From: Jaapia argillacea MUCL 33604
Lineage: Eukaryota > Basidiomycota > Agaricomycetes > Jaapiales > Jaapiaceae
NCBI GenBank assembly: GCA_000697665.1
Contig: KL197711.1
Location: 1,044,325 to 1,108,324, forward strand
Direction: 5' to 3'
Length of the DNA stretch: 64,000 bases
Each line of letters begins with the position of its first letter. Positions within the stretch are counted from its first letter, which is position 1. Positions 34,600 to 46,224 of the stretch are shown one piece after another. Below the pieces are notes generated by a model. That model had not been told where the DNA came from, made no database searches, and saw only the letters and a program-made list of their open reading frames with translations. A program made the translations under genes and the position numbers.

Positions 34600-37500
34600 G
34601 TTCACCTTCGTTGCCTCAGTCCCACACTCATTTTATCTCCATGTCCACCCCCTCCCCCTCCATACCCCTCCCACTTTTATCCCCAGCTATTTCACACAAT
34701 GTGCAGATAAATCGGGAAACAACCCTCAAAGTCCTTTATAATTACCCCCCCAGCACCATCATTGAGTATCCTGAAACCAGCGAGGGAGGCCATATCGGCC
34801 ACCTTTTTACCTTGTCCCCTGACAGATGGGAGAATCCTGTCTCCAGTTTTGTGTACTCTCAAGGGGCTCCGAAGGGTTCGATGAAAAGTGGGTGAGAAGG
34901 GAAGAGCCTATTCTGTCTGGTGCTTGTGGATGGAAAAGGGGAAATGGTCCCATGTTGTATCTCACATTCAACTTGTATGTATCTCTGCAATGAATTTTAA
35001 TGAAAACAAATCTCGTTCCTTACTCAATGATCAGGCCAAGGGCTCAAGTGTTGCCCCTTTGGTGACCTCTCAATCGTAAGGGTTCCACATTGCACAGCCA
35101 CCTGAGAAGACATTGAACTTCGCCTGGCAAGAGACAAAGCCTCCCGGAAGTACTTGGGTACCCCAATGCACGATCTGTTTGAAAAGACACTTGCTCTGTG
35201 GTCAGCATTCCAAGATCTCGGCTGTACAGGTCCACTTTTCGAACCAACGACCTACACTTCAGACGAGAATACTAGGCGCAAATTATGGTTGCTCTTGTTG
35301 GAGAGGGTTCAGAGAGGTCACGAACCAAGGGCGACATGTGATGGCCACCTACTTTTCCAACGCAGCAAGGTGGGGAAGCCATATGTTCGGTGAGCAAACT
35401 TTCATGACATTTACCGTGCTGAGGTTGATTTCTTGAAAAATGCAAACATTACAACTGTTTCAGCAATGGGACCACGGCTCATTATATCAGCTATGATATC
35501 AATGAAAGTTCCTACGATATTGATTACCTGGAGGCACTCTTCACCGAAGATACAGACGAGATCAAGAGAGTTGAAGACCTTGCCAACCAATTTGGATTTG
35601 GCCCTCTTGCTCCTTGCCCAACAGTTGCAAACTTTTCTTCAAATCGCGTCTGCTGTCGTATGTTCCGCTCCCTTTTTGAACTTACCAGCACTAAATTATA
35701 GAGTTTTGCAGCTTGCGAACATCGTCTAGAAGATGGGAGTCTCTCACATGCTGAGCTGGATGTCCTTGCATGCTGCAGCAAACTTTGCATTTTCATGCCT
35801 CTCCCTGAGTATCAAGAGCGCTGTCCCAAAGTTCTCGTTGTATGCCACAGGGAACATTCACACCTACCTCCTAGTCCTTCGAAGACACCTATTTTCATCC
35901 AAAATGAGATCATTCAGCTCATGCAAACCCTTCAATTCGATCTCCCAGACCTCACCCCTCGACGACTGCTCTGTCACCCCAGCGTCCTATCATACATACA
36001 GCAGCGCCTACCCGACACACTCAATCCCACAATCAGCGGCCTTCACTCATCACTCACAAACCAAGATCACCTTCGGGTCTATATTTCCCAAGCCCAAGCA
36101 GAGAGTTTTCCTTGAGGTACAGGTTGGGAAGGTATGTTCAGTGTATCAACCTTATGTTCTCTGGAGAATACTGAAATTTCCAGTTTTCAAGGTCTCTTGC
36201 ATCTGAAAGGAATTCAAGACACGACCCTTCTCCCCCATCAGCGCTATATTAGATATGTTACCGAGCATCCTGTAACCACTTTAACTCTTGACGAAGAAGA
36301 GGAACCCGAAAATCCAGGCCAAAACCTCAGGATCGTCGTCTGCATGAGCCTGGAGGGGAGCTGACTTTTGCTTCGTAGTCAATATCTCCAGTGCGATATC
36401 AGCTTCAAGCGCATTGTTGGATTTCGGGAGTTTGCCCTTGGTGCATTAGACCGAGATTCAAGACAAAGTGAGTGGAAATTTTCTCGACTTCCTCCATTGA
36501 CAGTTCAATCAACTCACCAACCATCAACTCTGGGTAGGTATTGTCTATTGCCGAGCCTACACAACACACCAGAGCACTGTGGCTCACCGCCTCATTTTCC
36601 AGACCATGGAAAGAATAGTCAAAGCAGATACCAGACAACATTTACGTTGGCGTCACATCCATGGGAGCCATGCGAATGACCTCACTGGAATTCTTTTCTT
36701 CACTGGAGATCAACATGGCGGGCAGGGCAAAGGTTCGTTTATCCACTGTTATGTCACTCAACTACTCAGCCTCAACTCATCGCGTCAGGATTAGGTACTC
36801 ATCTTCAAGATGTTGCCATGTCTGTCCCAGATCGACCAGATTTCCATGAACCCCACAGACTGTTGTCGAGCCTCAGCCCATACGAGCACTTGCATTGAAT
36901 ATTTCAGCTTTGTAATATTCACTCAAGACGAAACATCAACACGACCCCTGTCCCTGAACTAGTGAAGAATGTGATGCGTAGTCTCGATTGCCTCAAGCAT
37001 GATGATTGGGATGGGGCAATACAGATAGTCGAGGCTGAGGGAGGGAAGGCGGGAGCTGGTGGATGTCACTCTACTCCTCTCATAGACTCTCGTCCCTCAC
37101 TGAAGGTTCTAGACTGGGTGCGGGACAAGACTCGCAGTGGATTTGCATTCCCCGGGATGTGTTGGGCAAAAAGTCACATACCTAGGATTGTCTGGCAGGT
37201 AGGTGATTCGAATAGCAATCTCATAGAAACTCTCCACGCAGATGTGAACTGTGAGGGTATCTCATGCACCTTGGTGGGTGGGGTAAAAAAGGGCCTTGAG
37301 TTCGATAACCTGAAGGTGAAAACGGTCAAAGCAAGTATTTTGAATTCAGCTACATCTTGTGGTTGCTGAGAAACGGTGTTGTTTTGCCATTAGGTTTTCG
37401 ACAAGACTGGCATTTGGCACTCATACAACGGTGGACATCTCTCAAAATCTGTATCCAAGAATCTTCGTCGACGAGGTAAGTATCACTTTTCTTTGGGATC

Positions 37501-37829
37501 ACCTGGCTCCTGAACATCGTTCTCTGGTAAAGCTCGACAACGCTACAATGTCCTCAACCGACAGGACGACAAGATTCACGAACGCAACAAGAAGGTCCTT
37601 AAAGCCTGCCAAACTTTGACAAAGGCAGAAACTTGGTTACCGCTCACTGAACGGAACGGTCATGATGCTCTGGCTAAGGCAGAAAGGGCTGTGGTATGGG
37701 CTCGTGATGTGTTTGCAAAGGCTGTGGATGCCAGCTCAAGTGTGGTTGGGATGGGAAGTGGTAGGGTTGGTCTCGTCTTGCCTGCCTCCCAACGAAATGG
37801 TTTTCATGCAGGACAGTTTAGACAATAGT
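34600..37829 (+). pseudogene. MULE-like fungal transposase gene, interrupted
   Basis: Exon pieces match a multicopy Agaricomycete transposase-like family: IIEYPETSEGGHIGHLF (34762), LKCCPFGDLSIVRVPH, LWSAFQDLGCTGPLF, YDIDYLEALFTEDTDE, FDLPDLTPRRLLCHPSV, a DDE-type core CDISFKRIVGFREFALG (36391), WRHIHGSHANDL and TGDQHGGQAKG (36710), PYEHLHRIFQ, GKAGADWVRDKTRSGFAFPG, LVGGVKKGLEF and GSGRVGLVLP at the end. The candidate catalytic residues are the Asp of CDISFK and the Asp of DQHGGQ. TGA stops interrupt the frame at 34893-34895 and 35103-35105, in places where CGA would give Arg in context. Exon edges were not all fixed. Confidence 0.65.
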
Positions 37830-38239
37830 ATTCTAGGGTACACTCTTACAAAGTATAACGACTCTTCGTAGAATACCAACACTCTCATTATCACCCCCCA
37901 GGGTATAGATCATGGAGTGATCTCGAGAATAGCGTGATGGAGGTGATGAAAAACAGTGCCGCCGATGCAGCATGAGCCAACTCAGGAGTGTTTGATGACG
38001 AAAGACCATTGAGTTCCATGATAACCAGATGGGGTACGACGACAGTCCACTGGAGCTTCTTGACCAGGCACGCAAACATTAGAGAGAAGAAAGAAGAATG
38101 CTGGTATAGAGGACAAGGACAGTATACCTGGGCACATAGCTGAGAGCGGACGAGCGTTAGTAGCTTTGGCCTTGTTAGGGTGGGGTAACGAGGAGGCGAT
38201 CCCAAACTGATGGAGCCACTCTGCATAGATGGCAGCAGG

Positions 38240-38850
38240 CTACAGAGACAACAGTGACGAACCTTGAGGGCTTGGATGTCTGGGGTGTCGTCCTCATCGT
38301 CCTCCCTCTCTTCATCTTTCACCAATGCCTCATTAACGTCAACGACCACAGAGTCGTCCCCCATCTGGTGCCTCTCCGCCTCCTCTCATCCTGCTCCCGT
38401 TCCAGCTGATCCTCCTCGCTCCAATGCCCAACCTTCTCTGCCAACGGACCAGACACTTGCCACTCACAGGTCCCCATACTCCTATTGAAGCCGCCGACGA
38501 TCTTTGCTATACTGAGTCCAGCCCTCGTCATTCTCAGCCATCTCTGATGGTTCTGGCTGAGGAGCCTCTGACTCGCACTGCTCTCCTAGTCTTCAGACGC
38601 GTCGTGAGAGTCGAGGAGACAACAGTGATGAGCCTTGAGGGCTTGGATGTCTGGGGTGTCGTCCTCATCGTCCTCCCTCTCTTCATCATCCATCAACGCG
38701 TCGTCAACTCAACGTCAACGACCACAGAGTCATCCCCCATCTGGTGCCTCTCTGCCTCCTCTCATCCTGCTCCTGCTCCAGTGTATCTGCCTCACTCCAA
38801 CGCCCAACCTTCTCCAATGAACCCATCCCTCAGGTAAAGACTTGCAGCCA
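38240..38850. repeat. Direct repeats of the EST1-like 3' segment
   Basis: A segment beginning GGCTTGGATGTCTGGGGTGT occurs at about 38270 and 38640, roughly 370 bp apart, and a third diverged copy is at about 40337. All lie in the Asp/Glu-rich linker plus PIN region of the EST1-like gene on the minus strand. Confidence 0.7.
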
Positions 38851-39900
38851 CTCATGAGCATCATCTATGAGGTGAGCTCCTTGTGGCTCGTGATGTTATG
38901 TAGCTTTGGAGGGAGGGTGATGGGGGGAAGTTAGGGAGGCTAGGTGGGAGAGGGCTGTTGGATGGCAGGTTATGTATGTCTTGTATGGCAGTTCGAATTT
39001 TGGGATCTGGAGGGGCCGTTGTGATGGGTTTGGTCAGTAGGTGTGATGGACTAAGGGAGAGAGTGATGAACCTACGATTTCTAGGAATAATAACCCAACG
39101 TAATCCTCCCCTGTGCCTCCTTCAATAACATCCCCAAGCGCCTCCAATAGCAATCACAATAAGCATCACCAAAGATGCGCGTCCTCGTTTGTCATAGGTG
39201 AGGGGTGGGAGACTAGCACTAGCGCCGTGGAACTTGCGGAGCCCAGATGAAGAGGTTAAGAGAGTGTGCTTTGAGGGCGAGGGCGAGGATGATGGGGAAG
39301 GTGGGGAGTTGTTGAATGTGACGGCCTGTAGGGTGGGGAGTGGGTTAGTATGGGGTATGTGATGGGATGGGGGTGGCGCTTGTGTAGCAGGATTGAAGCA
39401 CCCTGTGGCAATGGGCCCGTATCGATATAAGAGCAAGCAAGCCCATACACCTGGTGGAGCAGACAGAGAATGAAAGTGGTGATTATGACAGAAAGCTCAC
39501 CTAAAGCCAAAGGAATATGGACATCTCGTATGAGACCCAAATCCGATGCCTACGGCCTTTCAGAAGAAAGGAGTTCGAGCAGAGCATGTGTCCTCTTGGA
39601 GACAGTGCAAGAGCTGGCAAGGAGTTACGATGGGAGCAGCAGTTTGCAATAAGGATTCTGTACACTCTGTGGAATCATTGTCGACAGGAGAAAGCAGCCA
39701 GATTGGACTCAGAGACAAGAGTGGAGTCCATTCCGAGGTGCCACATGGTGTTGTGTCGGGATTGGAGATCAATTGTCCTGGTAATTCAAAGTTGCTGTGG
39801 TGTAAGCCAATTTTTCGGGAGGCCAAGATAAATGCCCCATGATGCTCCTCCCCAACTTTCAGAGCTTAGGTGTAGAGCCCCCGTTCTCCAGCCCTCTCAG
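38850..39900. other. No supported gene; possible small membrane-anchored ORF
   Basis: This stretch separates the repeated copies of the EST1-like 3' end. A minus-strand frame (39122-39436) ends with a hydrophobic run (ASLVMLIVIAIGGAWG), but its upstream part is low-complexity Pro/Ser and no homologue is recognised. I do not call it as a gene. Confidence 0.4.
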
Positions 39901-42900
39901 AGAGTTAGTTGCATACACATCACATGGTCACACCTAGTCACACATGTGACCCACAGGATGTAAGGACTTTGAGAGATATCGAGTGGGTACAAATTTGGGA
40001 GGTGAAATACAACAGTGCTACCAACGCAGCATGAGACAATTTGGGGGTGTTTGATGATGAGAGACCGTCGAGTTCCATGATAACTGGAAAGGGTACCACG
40101 ACAGTCCACTGGAGCTTCTCAAACAGTGACGAAAACATTGAGAGAGAAGGGCAAGGTATGTCCGTGTCTGTGACAAGGACAGTATACCCAGGTACACAGT
40201 TAAGGAGCGGATAAGATGGTAGTGTAGATTTGGCCTTGAGAGGGGTAGGGCAACGAGGAGGCAAGCTCGAACCAATGGAGCTGTGCTGCATCGATTGAAG
40301 CAGGCTGCAGAGGCAACAGGCTGACGAGCCTTGAGGCTTGGATGTCTGGGGTGTCGTCATTGTCGTTGCTCTCTTCTGAGTCATCATCCACGAATGTGTC
40401 GTCCTCGTCAACATCCATGGAGTCTTCTCCCCATCAGGTACCTCTCCGCCTCCTCTCATCCTGCTCCTGTTCCAGCTGATCGTCCTCACTCCAACACACA
40501 ACCTTCTCCGCCAACAGACCAGACACTTGCTACTCACAGGTCCCCATACTCCTATCGAAGCCGCCGACTGATCTTTGCTAGACTGAGTCCAGCCCTCATT
40601 GTTCTCAGCCACCTCCGATGGTTCTGACCAAGGAGCCTTCGACTTGCACTGCTCTCCTCGTCTTCATCTTCATCCTCGATGATACCGTCAGTGACATCTT
40701 CAGATGCATCGCGAGTATCGACAACCTCCAACTCGACATGGTCTTCCGAACTACTGCTCTTGTTCCAGAAGCTGCACTCGAAGACTTTTCGACCAACCCA
40801 CTCCATACCCCTGATGCACCAGTCCTTGGGTAATGGCTTGCAGCCACTCGTGAGCATCAGCCATGAGGTGAGTTCTTCATGGCTTGTGATGTCCTTGGGA
40901 ACGACGGTAGAGAAAAAGTTCACGAGGTCCTCCCAGGGAACAGATCGCTCCATAATTTCAAGAATAGCTTGATGTTTAAGAATAGTAGAAAGGAACATGA
41001 GGATCACAGTAATGTAAGGATTGAGGGTGCTGTGAGCGAAGGGGGATGATTTGCGTGTTGGCTTCCAGAGGGTTTGGCTGAGCATAGCAAAGGTGAGTTG
41101 AAGGGCGAATTTGAGTGGCAAAGGGAGTTCAGAAGCCGCCGAATTGGACAAGGTGGGCGACGTCTGGATGGCGGTGACAACGGCAGTCTTCATCCGCTTG
41201 TCGCCATCAGCATCAACTGTGTCGTCGTCGACATCCATAGCCTTGTCCTCGGAATCAGCTTCCTTCCTTGCAAGTTTCATCCTCGCCATAGACGCGACGG
41301 GGACAGCAGCGCTGACGCTGAGACCGAGGGCACCAGTCTTTCGCAACATACCGCTGGGCCTGCCGTATTCCAAGATACTCCCAATGTTGACAATGGCCAT
41401 CATAATCCAGTCTCTCTCCTCGGCGCCATCCAAGTCGAGCCACTCCAAGAAACGATCCACGGTCTTCGGGAAGTCGTCCAGTTGAATGTTTGTGAAAAGC
41501 ATTCCATGCAAGAATACGAAGAGATCTTGGACGCGAGCGTCGGGTTGCGAACGTCAGGCTTGAGCGGTGGGGGACCAAATGGAGAGCACGGATTCACAGG
41601 CAGTTTGGAAGGGGTGAAGGGTGGTCATCCTATACATGATGAGCATCACATCTTATGTAGATAGAACGCGAAACACGCACCCTTTCATGAAGTGATAGAT
41701 ACTTTGTAAATCTTCACCCTCCACCTCTTGGGAGAGGAGCCTGAGATGATGGTGGAGCTTGCCTTCACCAGGCTTCTCACCCAGGCAGACTCATCATCGA
41801 TCCTCACAGCAGGCTTGTCACTGATGGACCCCTTCGACTTTGATGGGGGATTCGAATCTGATGTGATCAGAACTTGTGTGACAGCCTTCGCTGTTAACAA
41901 TTGCTGACCTTGCAAAGACGTTGCCTTCGAAACCATCTTGGTGACGACCATGCGATATCGTGCGAGGTCTCCAAGGCATTCCAGCCAGTTGGAGCGGTAA
42001 GCCGCCAACGTCTGCTCCTCCAAAAGACCGGTGTAGAAAGTGTATGCATAGTAAATAAACTCTTGGAGATGTTTGAAGGCAATGGGGGATCGACACGAGG
42101 CTCGGCGCAGGTTTTCGAGGAGCTTGTTGAAAGCGTGTGTCCAGAGGCGCATGATGATGTTATATTTCTGGGGAATATTGCAAAGGGATGCAGGGACGCT
42201 GGGCACGAGAGAAATCTCGAGGAGATTATGCATCATCTTGGCCAGACTGTGCAGACTGAATAAACACACCCGAGAGAAGACTAAACAAGTACTCACCATT
42301 TATGATCCTCGACTATCTTCCACCACCGCTCGTTCTCCTTCTCAGCCTCTTCATCCTTTGGCTTCACCTCCCTCGAGTTCCGTTGCTTGATGAGGAGGCC
42401 GGGTGCCTGCAACGAGTCCCTGGGAGCCTCGTCGACACCTCCGCCTTCCAAATCTGTCTCCTCGTGGATGACCTTGGTCTCGAGGCAGGAGATCACCCTG
42501 TAAAGCTTCTTTAATTGTAGAAAGAAGGTGTTGTTTGCACTGCCACTCGAATCCTGTGATGGCTTGCCATTCTGATCGAAGAGTGCAGATCTAGTGGAGG
42601 AACCATCAGTTGTACTTGACGAGAGTGTGAAACTTGATGATGTGAGGGAGTGGGCATAGGATGACGTGGATGATGCTGAGACGTAGTCACCTGAGCTCTT
42701 TGGAGTCGGTGTAGGCTGGCCAGAAGGTACAGGCCCTGCAGCCAGTCAGGCAAGGACCGAGAATCGAATGGGGTCGTCTTTGCAATGATTGAACAATTGG
42801 CGATTAGATGCCTAGTCACGGGAGTTTGGTGAGCCACGAGCGTGCTTTGCGTGGATGTATGAGCTACTTGATAAGGTGTCGGATATGGATTCCAGCTCTG

Positions 42901-44298
42901 CAGTCTGGCGCATCAGAATGGGATCAGTCTCGGGATTGAATAATTTACGAGGAAGGTCACTCCGGGGATGGGGTGATGTCCGTGGAGAGTTGCTAATTTT
43001 CAGACAACGAGAAAAGTCTTCGTGATCAGCCTGATGCTGCGATACGATGACACAGGGAGGGGATGTTTGTTGTTGGGGGTGAAGGTGTTTTCGGGGATTG
43101 TGGATTAGGGGGGTGGAAGAGGAAGGGTTTTCGACTGATGATTGTTCCTGTGGAGGGCGGGAGGATGCCGCAGTTGCATCTTGAGTGGTAGGGGTAGATG
43201 TGGGAACATGTTTTGATCTCTCTTTCTGGCAGAGGGAACTAGATATGAATGGCATGTTAACTCGATGTCGATAACAAAAGGGAGAGGGAGAAGAGATAGA
43301 GAATTAGAGAAATGATATATGACCAACTCCAGGGTGCTGCGAGTGCAGGTAACATATTATCCGCAAGCTGTCACCAATGCACAGTCAATCCAGCCATCAA
43401 AACTTGTCATGTCTCTGGAGTACATAGGGATGCACAGATCCTCAGAGTCACAACTAATCAACCATCGCTAAGGGAGGGGATCTCCCCACTAAACAAGAAT
43501 GCGCCGCCAGAAGCTGCTCAAAAAAAGCCGCCCATACAAAAATCATCCTGGACCCCTGGTTTGTCACGGAATGGCAGCCTGCATCAGCACCTTCCCAATG
43601 ATGCTGACCCCCTCCCGTCCTCCACAAGACCATAGTCGAAAATTCATGAATTTCATAACAAGCAAAAAGACTCACCCCGCAGTGCGGCATTGGAGCGTGA
43701 TTAGGTGTTCTGCCAAGTCAGTGGGAGCAGGGTCTCGCTGTTCACACTCCTTGCCTTTGGGGAAGGGCGAGTGATAGGGTCTTCATTCGTGGTTGCGATC
43801 GTCGACGATAGTGGAGGGTAGGTCAAGAGATAGGTGTTGAGTTCTGCTGCTTGATGAGGAGGCCCGCCACTCAAGTGCAAAGTCACAGTCATACAGTATC
43901 TCATCTCATCTAATCGTGGAAACGCGCAACATGGGAAACGTGTGATGTCACGCGTTTTCCGTTTACCAAGTCGCGTTATTAGTTGCGTTGTTTACTTTTC
44001 TTGTTTACCTGTTTCCTTGTCTGCCTCTTTCCTCCGTGCGTTGGCACACAAGTACGTGTTCATCTATGTTTATTTCCAATCTCCTCCATCTCCACCTCTT
44101 CCTGCTGGGCATTACAATGGCTTAAGCAGCCAAGCACTGCAGAAGGCCCTGAGAGCAAGTGATCTGGTGCATGTGCCCAGAAGCTACTCTCGGATGCGAA
44201 ACCTCATTCCCCCCCACCGACTCCTCTTTTTCACATTGTGTTCTCTCATATTTCTATTTGTTTAGGCTCATCTTCACACTCTTGTTTCTCCAGGTTCG

Positions 44299-45944
44299 AT
44301 GCCAGACCTTCCTGCACAGCCTCGCCATCTCCCACCAGCAAGGATGAAGAAGCCAAAGAATATGGTTGCTGCTTCCCTCCACCCATCTCCCTCTTCGCCT
44401 GCCCTTCCAGCTCACTGGGAATTCGCCCCCAAGCTACCAAAGCTCACACTCCCTCCATTCCCCTCCACGACGGAAGAGAGTGGATCCATGACCAACACCA
44501 AATTCGATGTCACATCCTTGATGCACATGCTGTCAGCCCTCCCCACAGGTGACCTAGACTCAATCTCTGAGGCCCTCCCTCGTACTGCTACCAGCTGGTC
44601 TTCGGAGATGGAGGTGATATTTGGGCCATCAGACCTCAAATGTGATGTTTTAACAGATGTAGAATCTGGATATAGGTGAGTCTCATTTGCACGAATCGAG
44701 AGGGTGTCTTTTAGCTCATTCAGTCAAATAGTTCTCCCTCCGAAACACATCGTTGAAAGCGCCAGAAGTAAGTCTCATTCAATATTGTATCGATCTTTGT
44801 TCAACATTTCCATCCAGGTCTGGTCATTTCCCGTCTGGCCGCTCGGATGCTGCAAAGGAGAGGAGGGCTATTAAGGGTTTTCAGAAAGAGACAGAAAAGA
44901 AAGTTAAGGAGGCTTCAGCAAACACAGGTAAGGGAACCCTGATCTCGTCTCGAATAACCCATTAATTCTGATTGTTTGCAGTCACGTTTGAGACCTTCAG
45001 CTTGACCAACGCCCTGAATTCCGACACCCACCTAGGCGCTCCACAAATCACAGAGCCCCTTCAGACATGGGACGATGATATCTCTCGAATTGCGGTTGGT
45101 CATGATGGCCTCTGACTAGTATGTCATTTCCCAGGATACTTTAGGACAAAGGCCAATGTACGAATCATCTTTTATTACTCTTGCTTTTCCTGATCTTTCG
45201 TCAGCTGCACCTGAACACCATGTTCATGGCTCTGGGGAGGGTGGTGAAGTTGAGTGCAGGGGGTGGTGCTGATTGTAAAGGCCGGAATGTTGCGTTGTCA
45301 TATGTCTGGCGAAAGGGAGAGTTGGCTGGGGTGTTTAAGATAGTGACGGGATGGCATGCAATAGGGCATCCTGTGCGTATGATCTTTCAGTTCTTGTTAT
45401 GCTTTCCCTGATGTGTATTCAGAATGATCCCTCGATCCTTTCGTCGGACATGACCCAAACTTCCTCTCAATTCTCGGCCTGCGCCACTTTGTTGCAAGAA
45501 CTATCTATCACCTCCCGTCGCATCAATTCGTTGATCAAGGAAGTTGATCCCTCCTATTATTCTCAACTAGAAGCTCTCCAATCCCAGGTGCTCAAGAAAT
45601 ACGCCTTTGCAAAAGCCCTAAAGGCCATTGACCCCCTTCTTATGGAGGGAAGAGCAATCATGTTCAATCGGAAGACGCCTCGCCACCTCAACCATGCAGA
45701 CCCACCTGGTAGCTGGGCCATTCTCTTCGTAACAGGTGTCTTTACTGTGGGGTACTTGTTTATCCCCCAGCTTAATTTGCGGTTGCAGTATCGGCCTGGT
45801 GATGTTGTTATGCTTCGAGGGCGGGAGTTGGCTCATGAGGTGGAGGCTTGGGTTGGGGGACAACGGATTTCTGTAGCTCACTTTACCCACCAGAGCATTT
45901 GGGATGAGCATGGCCTCCGACTCTGTGTTTTACCGGCACCTTAG
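44299..45944 (+). CDS. TET/JBP-like 2-oxoglutarate dioxygenase, probably inactive
   Basis: The parts I can join are an N-terminal Pro/Ser-rich exon (44299-44674), short middle exons (SDAAKERRAIKGFQKETEKK near 44850; VTFETFSLTNALNSDTHLG near 44985), MFMALGRVVKLSAGGG (45221) and the long exon up to the stop at 45942-45944. The last exon has the pattern of basidiomycete TET/JBP enzymes: FNRKTPRHLNHADPPGSWA, FIPQLNLRLQYRPGDVVMLR, GRELAHEVEAW and RISVAHFTHQSIW. The distal His (LAHE) and the Arg are present. The iron-binding HxD motif appears as HLN (45684-45692). TET/JBP enzymes oxidise 5-methylcytosine or thymine in DNA, and fungal copies travel with transposons. Loss of the Asp should abolish iron binding. 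Confidence 0.55.
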
Positions 45945-46224
45945 GTAGCAGAACTGTTCCTGTATGTTGACCAGTATTCTCAATGATATTTTCATATGAT
46001 TTTGAATCGAAAAAAACAGTGGAAGTTGAATTCCACTACTCTAGTTACAATACTTGAGAGCCATACAACTACGAGAAGGAGTTCAAGATTATAAACACCA
46101 GGTTTGGAGATAATATCAAGTCGAAGATGGATGGGGGTGAAGCAGCAGCCAAGGTGTTCTAAGGAATGGTGGTGAGCAATCGGGGAATCAACGGGAATGG
46201 GAACGGAAACAAACCTTTACTTGA

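Larger units (their letters stand above)
37850..43255 (-). pseudogene. EST1/SMG6-like gene with PIN domain, decayed and with repeated 3' part
   Basis: EST1/SMG6 family proteins bind RNA in nonsense-mediated decay and telomerase recruitment. The N-terminal tail (MPFISSSLCQKERSKH at 43255) is Ser/Pro-rich. The TPR-like domain reads LAKMMHNLLEISLVPSVPAS and YYAYTFYTGLLEEQTLAAYR (42000-42250). The second helical domain reads FLHGMLFTNIQLDDF (41480) through LTSGCKPLPKDWC to EWVGRKVFECSFW (40790). A PIN-domain strand reads LQWTVVVPFPVIMELDGLSS (40060-40130). A TGA at 41554-41556 and a frame change near 41770-41800 break the gene. The PIN-encoding segment recurs at 37890-38550, and a shorter part at 38600-38850. 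Whether it is a displaced host gene or transposon cargo is not decidable here. Confidence 0.65.

Noticed and set aside
39122-39540. Minus-strand frames with a hydrophobic C-terminus
   Set aside because: Low-complexity Pro/Ser sequence, no family recognised, and it lies between repeated pseudogene segments.
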